From Monosporascus cannonballus (lineage: Eukaryota > Ascomycota > Sordariomycetes > Xylariales): DNA of 64,000 nucleotides. This document shows positions 37,288 through 49,811 of the stretch, in pieces. Below the pieces are notes generated by a model. The model did not search any database, was not told the origin of the DNA, and was given only the letters and a program-made list of their open reading frames with translations. The DNA is taken from the NCBI GenBank assembly GCA_004154925.1, contig QJNS01000283.1, forward strand, positions 1 to 64,000, read 5' to 3'. The translations under genes were made by a program, and so were the position numbers. Every line of letters starts with the position of its first letter. The stretch's first letter is position 1.

Positions 37288-38381
37288 CGTTGCTTATCAA
37301 CACCACTCAGGTAGATATACGATATGCGACCAAAAATTCGCACGTCAGAATATCGTTGATGACGTATCAGCGCCAGAGATTTCGTGGATCTGCGAGGCGG
37401 ATATCGCGGTCTTCCCCTCTCCGGGGATATCTCGCAACTAAACCCTTGAGGCTTTTAGAACAGGTTGCTTATTAAGCACCGTTGATGAGAGTCCCACTGT
37501 CTCCTGGAGACCCCCACTCAATGTCTCTTAACTTGAGAGAGGCGGGATCTTCAGAGAGCGAGGCCTTTTGAAGTCACGCGCAAATGAACCCGAACGAGCG
37601 CTAAGCGAGCAAAGTCGCGTCTCAGCTCGGGACGGCAACGCCTAACCGTCGCGGGAGAGCCAGCGGACAAGTCCCAAGAAGACAAGCTCCCAACTAGCGA
37701 GCTATCAGCAAGATCCCCCGTCCAGGATGACTCTCAAGGGCCGGTGGCGGTCATGACGGCGAATCAGGATGAATTGATGCAGGGCCGGGGTGTTGGGTAC
37801 GCCAACTCGGCGTCGAAGCACGCAATGAGCGCGGGTGTTGTCGCAGGGTTCCGGCCCGGGATCCGGATGTCTCTCGGGTTAGAATTATCCCTAAAAATGG
37901 GCCGAAGAAGGATGAGAGAAATGCGGGAAAGAAGCGTTGCTTTGGTCCTTCCTTTGACATTAATGAGAAAAATTATTCCCAGCTTCTCCTTGAAATCTTT
38001 CACATAGTTTTATTTCTAATTCCTTCTCTCATGGTGGAGTCTTCTAGGGACTGATTTTAAAGCAAGTTGCCGGCCCTAACCCGCATCCAGCTCGTTGCTT
38101 AGAAATTCAAATAGAATTTCATCATCTGCCAAAGCGCGCTTGTGTTAAGTTCGCTGTGGCGGTGCTACTCCTCACTTTGGCTAGGTACAAGCCACAGTGG
38201 ATACCGCAAGGTAGTGCTAAACTCCGCGATATCAGGGGTCATTACCATCTTGATCAGATTCGTAACTTTCGCATAGGAGAAATTTTCTCAATTGCTTCTA
38301 GGAATGTACTCTAGTTTCTATGGAGGATGGCACACTCTCGAAATATTCAGGACTCTCCATCAAGTCTCCTCTCCTAACTCC
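37288..38381. other. Spacer between the GSH1 start and the transporter stop
   Basis: About 1.1 kb containing the GSH1 promoter. No coding sequence is supported. A short plus-strand frame near 37754-38007 has an ATG but no domain-like content, and I treat it as chance. Confidence 0.5.
37342..37365. promoter_or_regulatory. Pair of inverted TGACGT (ATF/CREB-like) sites upstream of GSH1
   Basis: ACGTCA at 37342-37347 and TGACGT at 37360-37365 lie 55 and 73 bp upstream of the start codon, in opposite orientation. Such sites bind ATF/CREB-type bZIP factors in fungi, which act in oxidative stress. The placement fits a glutathione gene, but binding is inferred only. Confidence 0.35.
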
Positions 38382-41300
38382 TCAATCCTGCTTCTTCTGC
38401 AATTTTGGCCTTGGCGGGGTCGTTCTATCCTCAAGTTCGACGTCTCCAAAATCTACAACCAGTTCAGTACCCAGAGGGGACTCATCATCAACGGAAACGA
38501 CGTCTCCATCATCTTTGGGTACGGCCTGGCCTACGGCGCACTCATCTGCCGGGTTCTCACCGGGAAATGGGGCGTGGCGATGGGCAACGCCGCCTCCGGA
38601 GGGCCCCGGTGAACTGAGATTCTGGAGCTCGAAGCCTGGGGTTAAGAGATCGCTGTCGTAACCGCGCTTGCCTCTGAGACTTCGTTTGCTGACCTTGCGT
38701 GCAAGTTTTCCGACTCTCTTTTTACCCCGCTGCATGTCACTCATGAGCTCAGTGCCGCGTTTTCCAAGCTCCTCCCTAGCAAGCATGACTGCCTCTCGAT
38801 TCAGATGTGCATGCGCTCCCTGGTCAATGAGGTGGTTTCTCTTTCGTATTTCCGTCCAGCGTGTCAAAGAGCCTAGCTCCAGGACATTGATTCGCCGGTG
38901 TGTGCTTGACGGATTACCGAGTACTAAAGGTCTCCATCCCACGTCGTCCTCTGGAATGCTGGACAGGTCTTTGCGGCCGCTTGCTTTGAATTCTGCAATC
39001 ATACTGGCCCGTCTGGTCGCACTGTCCCGCCGCTCTTTGTTCCATCTGTTCATCTCCCCAGTCTTGGACTTGGGGATGATTTCTACCTTTCGGAAGCGGA
39101 TCATGGCGGCAAGTAGTAGGATAGACAGTCCCAACAAGATCGCTGCCACAGCGCCAGTAGCAAGCATCTGACCTAACCTTCGCTGCACCATGCCGCCCAG
39201 TGCAGTTGCCCCCGCGGCGAATATGAAAGCTAAGGTGTGTATGACGGCAAATCCAGCTGTAACTCTGGGAAATGAGGAGTAGTTGGTCTTTTTCCTAATC
39301 TCACTATCCATTCTGGGACGACCAGTCATACCCGGCTGGAGGTCGGAGATATCCCATGTCTCCATCAGCAGGCCGTTGCATTCGGAAATTGCCAGGCATG
39401 ACAGAAAACCAATCATCGCCGCGAACAAGCAGGGTAAAACAACATGCAGCCGCGGGCCAACAGAGACAATGGTATACAGGATGCCGGCGATCGGAAGAAC
39501 CAGGACGAAAATTACACGACGGACGAAATGGGACGTCCATGTCACTGCACTGTCGAAAGTCATGCTGTTGGTTCGTTGGGGTTTATACCTGGCCCTGGAG
39601 AAGATGTTTGCCATCTGAAATGGTACCGCTGCCAGAGCACCGATCGCCACAGACGCTACGGCGGCACCGACGTAAGGGGATCGGTAGCGGTAGAATCTCG
39701 AAGTCAGCGAACCCAGGAGCTGATATCGTCAGCTACATGTAGGGAAAGTACAAGCACGTCTGGACTCACTGTAATGATCAGAACAACCTGCGCGTAGATC
39801 CATGCAGAATACACGGCCATGATGGCAAAACCAGGCTGACGAAGCATTTCAAGGCATAAGGCAACCCCATGGTATACTTCTTGGCCCCACCATCTTGGGC
39901 CGTCTTTGGCCCTGTGCATCATGATTTCGCCACGCGCTATACGCCGAGACACAGTTGTACCCTTCCTGACTTCGGTGGCAGAACGTCTCCAGAATGCGCC
40001 TCGGACTTCAGGAGAAAGGACGTTGAGTAGCAGAACGACTCCGATCAAGATGATACTGATGTAGAGACCCCACGAGGGTAGCAACATATCAATGACGGCA
40101 GCCCCGATCAAAAATCCTACACTTAGAGAACCAATCCAACACCACGTCCAAATCCCGAGCCATACACCGAGCCCGCCCCCATGTCTTCTGACATCGTACT
40201 TGTCGACTACTTCCTGATGCGGGTTGCCGCTCATCAAAGAAGCTCCGAAGACATCAGTCAAGATGGAATGGAAGTTCATGCTGGCAAACCCCAGAGCGAA
40301 GCCCATGAGACCTCTGGGTAACAGTAACGCCCACCTCCAAGCGCTTGTATATGGAGATCGTAAGGTGGAGACGGCGACAGCCTGCGGGAACAGCAGAGGC
40401 AGAGAGACGGTTAAACTGCAAATGATGTATGGCTTGCGACCATGGAGCAGTGGCAAGGGCCAGCAGAAGAACGTAGGCAGAGCCATCCCGGCAAAGAGGG
40501 CGACATTCCCGAGGATCACATGATGGTGGAAGTCCACAATGTAGTACTGTATCGATGGCACCAGCCCGGCGTAGATCCCTACCAGCATCCCTATCGAGGC
40601 GGTGCTGATACATGCAACAGTAGCCGCAAACCTCTTGCGGGCCGTTGGCCAGTCTCGAGCGATAGGTTGTCGGCTCACTGACCTAGTCAGGCTAAATTTT
40701 GCCCCTTCCGCGAGGCTGATGTGCGATCTGTTTCGAAGGCTGATGTCGCGTAAATCATGGGTTCCCTTGGGCGGTTCTTGCTCTCGAGTAACCCCAGTGC
40801 CCCTCGTCGAGACGTATTGTGCATAATTACCAGGTGTCGCTCTGAAGCCTGACGCTGTGTCCCCCCTGTCGCCGCTGGTATACTGAGTACTGAAATCAAG
40901 GACCTCATCTGACGGCCCGCCATCAAGGCTCCAGGTGCATATTTCTTTATGGTGACCTGTTAGGATGATGCAGCGTGGGCTGCACGTAGACGTGCGTCCT
41001 TCCGGTCCGAAATCAGCATCACGACGAGCGTCTGCGGAGCTACTCTAGTGCTCTTGGTGATCCACGTCGGACTTGGAAGGAGCTTTGAGAGTGCGACCTA
41101 AACTAGATACTCGAGGTGGAAGGCTCGGCCATCTGATATTCCCGCTGCGCATGTTGGGTTCAGCCAATTCGCGCCATATGACAGCTCTCAGGGGTATGGA
41201 TTCGCATCCATATGCAGGCCCTTCAGCCGCCCCGGGAAACGTAGTCAGATGTTGTGCCATAGTACTTTTACCACCTAGGCTGCTACGAATGCTCTCACGG

Positions 41301-42832
41301 ATGCTTTCAGGATAGAGTGGTTGGCTTGCACCGCCAGAAACATCTCCCAGTGGCGCACGAAGGCTATCATCGTCGGCATGTCCGCGGCTGCCTAGAGTAA
41401 TTGCATCATCCGCAAACTGAAGCGCCTCACTGGACATTCGTTCTAGACTGTCGACGGCAGCGTTGATGGCCCCTGCATAAGCGGCTCTATCCGAAGAGGA
41501 TGTTGTAAGTTTCCTTCTCACCGCGCTGGGCCGATCTCCCCGATAATCACTGCGGGCTTCAAGCTGTGGTTGGGGTTTCTCCGGCAGGCCGGTCAGTTTC
41601 GGACATTCGCTGCCCCTTAAACCAAGAACTTCGCGCAACCATTCTGCAGCGCGTCTGAGATCCAACTTCCCTGAAAGAGCCCTTTCCCTTGGCGGTTGTC
41701 CTTGGTCCTCTGATGAAAATAATCTGGATGTCGGCAAGATCGATGCTCTCGTCTCTTCTTGGTGGGCATTCATATTAAATAGAACTACGCCTTCTTGACG
41801 AGCTGCTGAACTGGGTGGCCTTGCAGATACCGGATATACTGTACGGGGGGACTCTGTTGACTTGGTAGAAACCGATGGCTGCCTGCTTCTCAAAGACGCT
41901 CTTGTATCCATGTCCTGCACGAACCACACATTCTCCTCTTTCACATCTCTGGGTGTCGGAATAAATTCCCAGTATGATGCGGTCTCCGGCGATTCCGGAG
42001 TCCCTTCAAACTCCTCATCCTCGTTCCACAGTGCAAGTTTTGATATGGGTTCCTGCTCGGCCCTTGACTCTGAGATCCTGCTGTAAGGAATGGCCCTTTG
42101 TATGCTCTCCACTTCTGCTAGGCGGACTTTAGAGACACTCGCACGTACATCATGCCTCTCTTCCCCACATACGAGTCCAAGAGCAGGCCCGGTCTTCACC
42201 GATGACGGATGATTCCGGTGTATGTGTTGAGAGACATCCACTACCTCTTCACAGAGGTCGCTACCGGTGAGCACCCGGCGAATTCTACCGGTCATAATGT
42301 CGCCGCCCAAACCGGTGGACGCGTAAGTAGTCGTGGAGCGTATCGGGGAATCATGGCCTAGCCCTGCGAGCCCAGCGTCGCAGAAGTCGGTTCCCTCGAC
42401 CAGACCTCGATGAGGAAACTGCACATAAATGCCAGGTGGGTGCAACCTGGAATCGGGGCACACCCGCATTGTTTGAGGCGACGGCTCGATGTCTTGTCGT
42501 TGAACGGCTAAGTTGGTTAGGGAAGACCGTCTTGTTGGAATAGCAATGTTTCTCGGAACAGTCTCATCATCCTTGTTGGCGGTCATGATCTCTCCCACCT
42601 CTGTGGTTAGCACCTGGGGAATTGGCAGGTCCTTCGTGGTGGACTGATGACCAGGGATATCAGATCTCAGTGATGCAAAGCGATATCTTCCCCTCCAGGA
42701 ACCCGTAGGATGTATAGATGCAGGTCGTTCGGCAAGGGCTTTCTGAAAAGGAAATGAAGTAAGAAATTGAGGGGTCGGCTCAAGTGATGCCCTGGTGTTT
42801 TCCTCTACCGGCTTGGTTCTCTGAAAATCCAT
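38382..42832 (-). CDS. Large MFS-type transporter with long cytoplasmic N-terminal extension
   Basis: Predicted exons on the minus strand are 42832-41111, 41044-39770 and 39719-38382, all joined in phase 0, giving 1444 residues. Residues 1 to about 710 are polar and Ser/Arg-rich, without membrane segments. Twelve hydrophobic segments follow, from ATVACISTASIGMLVGIYAG (about 712) to AVAAILLGLSILLLAAMI, then a basic cytoplasmic tail. A conserved pre-membrane block includes CIILTGHHKEICTWSLDG, VLDFSTQY and VSRQPIARDW; SGNPHQEVVDKYDVRRHGGG and DLQPGMTGRPR are loop signatures. Fungal relatives are often named polyamine transport proteins, but I know of no substrate proof, so the substrate is open. 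Intron 1 (41110-41045, 66 bp) has a length divisible by three, and its acceptor TAG is an in-frame stop, so intron retention would give a soluble 595-residue protein. The start is the first good ATG; upstream exons are not excluded. Confidence 0.85.
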
Positions 42833-44610
42833 GATGACAAGCCAAAGCACAAGATAGGCGTCCGTACCTTGACATTCAACTGCTTTAGTTCAAGGATTGG
42901 CGTCCTCTTCAACTAACCCGGATCCTAGCAGGACTGTGTGACAAACTCGGGTGAGAGGAGAAGCACGTTATACAGCCCTTCGAGCAGTGGCAAAAGACTG
43001 ATGGAATCGCCAATTATTTGCGCTGGCAGTTCTGAATAAGCCCGCCGCTGCTATATCCTCGAGGCGAGGGAGACCTATCGTATCCACTCAATGAGTCGTG
43101 AACAACGAGGTAGGTTATGTCCGAAACATGTCACGGCGAGGTTACGGTGAGAAGAACCGGACGAGAGTCCTGTAATTTCGGGAATAAGGGATACAAGAGC
43201 AAAAGAGTAGGATAACCAATGAAGTATAAGATTATTTCGAGGGACTGACGTGTAGGGGGGATAAGGGATGAGCTGCGAGGAAGATAAAACAAGTACGCAG
43301 CAGAATAATTGAGGACTCTGTCGATCTGGGGAGTGATGTTTGTGCTCGGGGTTAACGTTAACCACCGTACCCATCGTCTCCGATAACTCTTTCCGCCAAT
43401 ATCCTTCATGTTCGTGTGTTTGTCATGACGAATAGAGCATCGCTCTTACCTTCCTTCCCCTCCTCGACCGTCTAAGATATCGGGACTACGCATACAAGCC
43501 TCCTCCCTTACTTCCAGACTACTAGACATGTTACACCTTTGCTAACTCCTATATGTAGATAAATACTAGTGACGACTATCAAATGAGTTTTCAAATACGA
43601 ACCAAAAGCAAACAATCAGCCGTGTAAGCTACGAAGGGCAGATAGAAGGAGGGGGGAAGTTCTGCAAGAGCTAGGTCTCGAGATCACTTGTAAAGGAGAT
43701 CCATTTTCAAAGTGCGCATATGGAGGCGCATTCGTGAACACGATTCGAATCTACTTTGTACGATGATGGTCGTCGGAAAGTTTTAATTCGGACGCCGAAA
43801 ACACATCTAAGCGCACTGAGGTCGAGGCCAAGTTGCACCTATGGGTACGGCCGTGGTGTTTTCGTATCGTACACGCGGGGCAGGGCGAGTGATTCTTTCC
43901 AGTAAACCAACCGTCTTGACTCGTAGAAATCTCCAACTTGCTACTTCGCGTACGTGACACGTAAGATCAAATCCGGAGACTACCGACTTCCATCGTAACG
44001 GCAAAATAAATACCTAGGCTTGTTTGCATTAGGTCCCTAACGTTAGTATTTATCTACGGGTTGGAACTTCGCCGTTGCATTTGGTTAGGGGACCCCACTC
44101 CCTACTAAGTGCACAAGGCTCTCTGACATAGGACTTGTCGCATTTGACGCCTTCGTCCTGAACATGCTGGGCGATCGCTTGACGGGATTGCATTCAAGGT
44201 TGCGAGATTAATGCGCTGCGCTCTGCAGTGTTTCCACCTCGCTCGTTTCGGCCGGAGTTCAGCTTTGACTGCGCGATCACTTGAGGAAAACCTCGAGAAA
44301 GTGGACCCACCTGTTAGAAGTTCGAACAAGCCATTCCACACCTTTCTGGTTTGATTCGGGATCGAAGGCCCCGAGACGTTGGGTCTGGACTGGCGGGTAG
44401 GTAAGGTAGGGCTATGAATATGAATTTACCACGCGTCATCATCGACGCGATTACATGTATACCTACGTCTAAGCAAGTCCATGACGACATCACCAGAAAG
44501 AGAAAAAGAGCGTTTTCTGTTCCTGCCAGTCTCCCGTACGGCGGCGAACAGGGAACACCGCTACGAGATTGTAGATCCTGGTTTTCTGCGACTCCTGCTA
44601 GGTCTGTGGG

Positions 44611-44638
44611 GTTTAACGGGGTTTAACGAAGTTTAACG
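44611..44638 (+). repeat. Three GTTTAACG units with 10-bp period
   Basis: The octamer occurs at 44611, 44621 and 44631 with only the two spacer bases varying. It is short and could be slippage; a protein-binding array is possible but unsupported. Confidence 0.8.
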
Positions 44639-45656
44639 CACACACAACGCAACAAAAAGAGGAAATAAGGGGCCGGAGGTGCCCCTCGCAAAATTTTAGG
44701 CCGAAATCAATAGAAGAGGGTCAATGGAACAGGAGGGAAAGCGCATCACATTGCTGTTCAGTGCCCAGCAACCAATGGCACTCGCCTTTTCCCACCATGT
44801 CCGGGCCGCCGCCGAGTGCGTCATTCTTCCATTCGCTCTGTCGGCATCTCCCATGCTACGGATACCCCCCGCTTAATCACTTGCAGCCCTGCTGATGCAG
44901 TGGTCACAGGGTCCTCGTGTCTAAGCCTCTCATAGCGTGACCAGTCTAGGCGCCTACCTGTGTGGTCTGCCTACGATTCTGCCTGACGGTGGAAATTTTC
45001 GATTTTTTCAATGGGACATCGAAGACGATGTGCACAATTTGTGTATTGCACGACATAGTTTTCAGCTCCTATAGATCCTGTTTCCTCCGTGGCCTCATTG
45101 CCCGCCGTCGCTCGTCTTATTAGATGTATGTTGGTGTATATATGTATGTGTACCTACCTATCGACATGTAACGATTCGTTGATCAATCTTGTCTTCACGC
45201 ATACGGGTGGCTGGGTGGATTCAGAGGTACCTACCTACCTAGTAGCTTGTTGGAAGCTGTATTACATGCAAATCAGGTGCCTTGTACCTATTTAGAGGAA
45301 AAGGCTTGCGCCCGAAGGCCCCGGTCGACGACACTTCACCCAAATACTCCGCACCTCCTTCGGGGGGATAATGAACTGCAGTGCTTTCCCTGCAAGAGCT
45401 TCGAGATCCTCCGACTTCGTGCTTCGAATTTCGTAGAGTCGCATCGAGATAGGCACTGTAGGGTGCATACGTACCTAATGTATGGTGTGGGTGGCTTCGA
45501 ACACGGCTCAGTAAAGAGGGATTCGAAATCAAGGAATCCCCGCCTCCCATTGTGAATCAACTCAGAAGCCCATAATAATAAGCCCTATCCGCCCCATCGC
45601 TGCTTTCACTTCTAAGCACTGCTTATATCGTAAGAGCTCGTTGGCTTGATTCTATA

Positions 45657-45693
45657 CACTTCGTATGCACACTTCGTATGCCCACTTCGTATG
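45657..45693 (+). repeat. Three CACTTCGTATG units with 13-bp period
   Basis: An 11-bp core is repeated exactly at 45657, 45670 and 45683, separated by two bases. It lies about 540 bp upstream of the DUF3824 start codon. Confidence 0.85.
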
Positions 45694-46229
45694 CCCACAT
45701 CCCACATATACTAGCCTAGTTTCGTCCTCCTTCCACCTGTAGCCAACGACATCTAACAGGGCCGTCCGTTCCGAGAAGAAGCGGCTTTCCAACACACCTT
45801 GCCGAATGATCTTGTCTCTCTGTCCTGATTACGTATTCCTAGCGTGATCTAACTGGAGCCCTGCCAGCTACCCAGTTGCATCCCCTCCGTGGGTGCACCA
45901 CCACCACCTCCACCACCAGGCTGGCAGGCCTACATGTACGGATCAAGGGCCACGGCATAGCGCTAGTTGATCTCGCCTTTGGTACTCGCAGGTGCAGGTG
46001 GACAAGGTATTGGATGACCAAGTCCTGTTGTCCCACATCGTCAGCGGTCCAGCCGATATCAGCCCAGCCTCCACACTATTACTACAGAAGACCTGCTTCA
46101 CTGCGAGGCACTTCCTTCCTTCCTGTTCATCTGATTCTTTACTTTTTCTTTGAGAGCCCGCCACGTAAATACTCATAAAGGAATCTACAACTTGTATGAC
46201 TGTCGCTGGCGAAGCTCATTCGCGACGCC

Positions 46230-49200
46230 ATGACTACAGTATACAAAGATGTGCGCTACACAAGGGAGCGCAGCCCCTCGTCGGATGGGGAGAAGTCCAA
46301 AAGCACTACCGTCAGGCGGTACAAAGTAGATGGATCTTCCGTCAGCCGTATCGAGCGTTATGAGGATGATGACGACGCGAGATCGCGATACTCTCATTCT
46401 CACGCGGGCGGCCGCGCATCTGGCGACCTCCTCGAGGTGGATCGTCGGGCCGAGAGAACCCACTATACGCCCGATCGCCCGAGGTCTGTTTATGATGCAC
46501 CCCCCAGCCCTCGCGAACGGGAGTTCGAATACCATCGCGACGATGGCGACAGGTATCGATCCCTGAAATACGAATCCAGGGAGGTCACCTCACCACGCGG
46601 ACGCGATCGCCGATACCCCTGGGATGATCCTCCGGAGACGGAGATGCGTCTCGAAAAGCGCGTTGAGAAGTACGAAGAGCGCAGAGACGAACCTCGCGAT
46701 GCCAAGGAAAGGGAACTCAGGATCGAACGCCGAGTAATCGAAGAGAGAGACCCTTACGATGATCATCATCACCACCACCACCATCATGACGAAGTCGAGC
46801 GATATCGAAGAGAAGTTGAGTACTATGCAGCTCCGGACCCTCCACCTGCGCCGATTGTTATCCGCCAGAAAGCTCCGGAACAGAAAGTCATCGTGCACGA
46901 GGCAGCTCCTGTTATTTTCCCTCCCCAGCCGCGCCAAGAGCCTAACATCATTGTCCTGCGAGACGAGCACCGCGAAGTCTCCCGGCGCAATGACAATCGA
47001 GCAGAGGAGGAGTACTGGCGCCGCCGGGAAGAGCGGGAAGCCATGGAGCGCTACGAGCGACGCCGCCGAGAAGAACGCCAATACGAAAGCGACGGTGTCG
47101 ACGAGGATTACTACATAAAACGCACTATCATTAGACGGGATCGGAGCAGTAGTAGTGACCATAAGAAGCGTCATCTAGCGGAAGGTGCTCTTGCTGGAGC
47201 CGGCCTCGGCGCTCTTATAGCCGGCCGCGGCGATAGAGAAGGCGGTTCCCGCGACCATCGCGGACGCAAAGTCCTTGCAGGTGCTGCACTGGGTGCCTTG
47301 GGGACTGAAGTCGTCCGCCGAGCTAAGAGCGCTTATGAAGATCGATACCAGGACGAATACGATTACGAAGAGGATGGCCACCCTCGCCCGCGAAGCAAGT
47401 CACGCAGCAGGCTCAAGACCGGTCTAGCTATTGTAAGTCCCATTTCTATCAGGCCTTATCTGGGCACAATACTCCCTAGTACAGAGCAGCCTTCGTACTA
47501 TCTAAGGTTGAGTCCCATTCATAGATGACTGATGCTAATTTGGCTGGCAGAGTGCTGCTGCTCTTGCCGTCGCTGGGGGACTCAAGTATATGCAAGACAA
47601 CAAGGCTGAAAAGGAAGAGTCAACTCGTGGGCGCTCTCGACGTCGTTATTCTACTAGCAGCTCTTCCGGATCCCGAAGTCGCGGGCGTAGCAGGTCCAAG
47701 TCAAAGTCGAATGCCGCGAAAGCTGCCTTAGCCACTAGGTAAGCGGCCCTAGATGAGTTCTAAATACTAACCGCGTCACAAAGCTATTAGTGTCCAGCAA
47801 GACTGACGCCTTCTTATAGCGCTGCTGCAGGCCTTGTGCATCATTATAGATCTAAGTCGCGGGGTAGTAAGTCGAGAAGTAGCAGCAGATCGCATTCTCG
47901 AATTAGGACTGGTAAGTCTGAGAGCTGGATGCCGAAGGTCTAGCCCCTAACCATAGATAGGTGCCGAAATCGCCGCCGCCGGTCTGACTGGCGCCGCGGC
48001 CACCAAACTGTGGGAGCGTCATAAGAACAAGAAAGACCGTAAGAAGGACAGAGAACTAGATGATGCTTACCATAGCGATGGCCGGAGCCGAAGTCGTAGT
48101 TACTCAAGAAGCAGATCAAGATCCAGGTCTCGTACTCGAAGCCCATTTTCCCGGCCTTCGGCGGCTGATACAGAATTAGGCCTGGTTCCAGTGGTTCCTG
48201 GCGTGGAGTACGGTAGCCGACCAATCGACACGCATGACGGATACGCCTCGCCGGTCGAAGACCGAAGACGTCGATCCCGCCGCCGCCGCCGCCGATCGTC
48301 TTCCTCGTCTTCCTCACCAGACGCCGACGTCAAGAAGAAGAGAAGCCGGAGCAAGCTACGCAACGTTGCCGCCGGCGTCCTCGGCACCGGAGCCGCCGCA
48401 ATCGGTATCAAGAAGTATCAAGACCATCAGAAAAGTAAGGGGCTTGAGCAAGAGGAAAGACCCCGTGACAGGAGCCGAGACGTTTCGCGAGACAGGTCTC
48501 AAGACCGAGACCGAGCTGGAGGTAGGCGGTCTCGAGACCGTGAGCGCCGACGTAGGTCACAAACGCCCCTATATATGACGGTTTTGGCAGCTAACAGCGT
48601 CCTAGGCTACGAAGACGAGGAAGAGCCAGATCTCTACTACTCTGATTATGATAGGGGAGCTGCTTCGTCTCCCCACTACGCTTCTGGTGGCTACCCGCCT
48701 CCTCCAGCTACAGCGCCAACCCCGCCGTCGCCTGGTCCGGCCGGTCCAGGCGATTTCACCCAGCATTCGAATCAGTCTACGATGAACTTAAACGCCTATC
48801 CTCCTCCTCCGCCGCCTAAAAACTATAATCCTCGACAGTACACCGCTTATCGGCCTCCATCCCCTGGGCCCCCACCGCCGGGCGCAGGTCACCCGCTCGG
48901 CCCTGAAAATGTGAGTCATCATGTACATTTCGATGACGCCAGTTCCATCTCTCGGAGCAAGGCTAGCGAGAAGGGTGCGTCTTGAGTTAAACCAAGAGTC
49001 TCTTGTCGGTGTTTCACATATAGGGAGACTCGTCCATCCTCGCTAACGCATTCACGCAGATGGTATAGACAAGGGGCGGCACGCACCCTCACCCCGGTCC
49101 CGCTCTCCCCAGTCGCCAACTTCTCCGAGAGTCAAATTCGTCCCGCTCTCTCCGCAGTCATCCCAGACCCTCAGGCGCCACCGCGAAGAGGCCAGCACCG

Positions 49201-49811
49201 AGCGCGAAAACCAATCCACAAGGAAGCCTTCTCTTCCTGAGCAGCCAGACAATCAGCTCGCACCGCCCAAGCGACGTCCAGGCTATACGCGACGCCGTTC
49301 TGACTCAGACCCTTTATCGGACCGCCCGGCTACCTACCACCACCGACGCAGACGCCGCGGCGACGAATCGTCCGCCGACAGCGACGTTGAGGTGCTGCCG
49401 GACCGCTTCGACGAGGCGGGCCGGCCACTCGGCGGCGGCGGCGGCGCGGACCCTCTGCGTCGCTGGTCTAGCCGGCGCGGCAACTTCGAGTATCGACCGC
49501 GCGACCCCCACGACCACGGCTGGGACGTCGGCGGGGCCTGGAGCGTCGGCGGCACAGACGCCGAGGTGGTCGACCAAATCGCGCGCAGCATCGGGGACGT
49601 TCTCGAGGGGCGGAAGAGCTGGATGTCATTCGTGGGCAACGTCCTCAAGGGCACGCTTCCCGGGCTAGGGGACAGAGGCGGGGCGCGGGTGCCGTGGAGG
49701 ATTGGTGATGAGGACGCGGACGCCGATGCCGAGGACGCAGGGCGTAAAAGGAGGCGGAAGGTGAGGCGGCAACGGAGGAGGGACCCTATTGAGGATTATT
49801 GGAGACGATGA
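46230..49811 (+). CDS. DUF3824 family protein with repeated Ala/Gly and Arg/Ser modules
   Basis: Predicted exons 46230-47432, 47551-47738, 47820-47911, 47961-48974 and 49060-49811 give 1082 residues. The first 310 residues are strongly charged (Arg/Glu/Asp/Tyr) with an eight-His run near 180. Then come six hydrophobic Ala/Gly-rich segments, such as HLAEGALAGAGLGALIAG, VLAGAALGALGTEVVRRAKS, SAAALAVAGGLKYMQDNK and RNVAAGVLGTGAAAIGIKKY, each followed by an Arg/Ser or Lys/Asp-rich stretch. A Pro-rich part with runs of Pro follows (about residues 690-790), then a basic C-terminal third with RHAPSPRSRSPQSPTSPR and a more structured stretch near the end (EVVDQIARSIGDVLEGRKSW). The pattern matches fungal DUF3824 proteins, whose function is unknown. 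The Ala/Gly segments resemble glycine zippers. Start codon context is good (GACGCCATGA). Confidence 0.85.
46763..46787 (+). repeat. CAT/CAC run encoding poly-His in the DUF3824 gene
   Basis: Eight consecutive His codons, using both CAT and CAC, lie in the charged N-terminal region. The mixed codons suggest selection or age rather than a fresh microsatellite expansion. Confidence 0.8.

Larger units (their letters stand above)
42833..46229. other. Divergent intergenic region between the transporter and the DUF3824 gene
   Basis: About 3.4 kb with no supported gene. It should hold both promoters and leaders. Small repeats are a 10-bp-period GTTTAACG triplet (44611-44638), a 13-bp-period CACTTCGTATG triplet (45657-45693) and TACCTACC motifs near 45153 and 45229. 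Confidence 0.5.

Noticed and set aside
41045..41047. In-frame TAG read as a nonsense mutation or as the end of a separate gene
   Set aside because: A 66-bp intron with GTATCT donor and CACTAG acceptor removes it and joins two conserved frames in phase 0. One gene is the simpler model.
46590..47174. 194-codon minus-strand frame rich in hydrophobic residues
   Set aside because: It is antisense to exon 1 of the DUF3824 gene; Arg and Glu codons read backwards give Leu, Ser and Phe.
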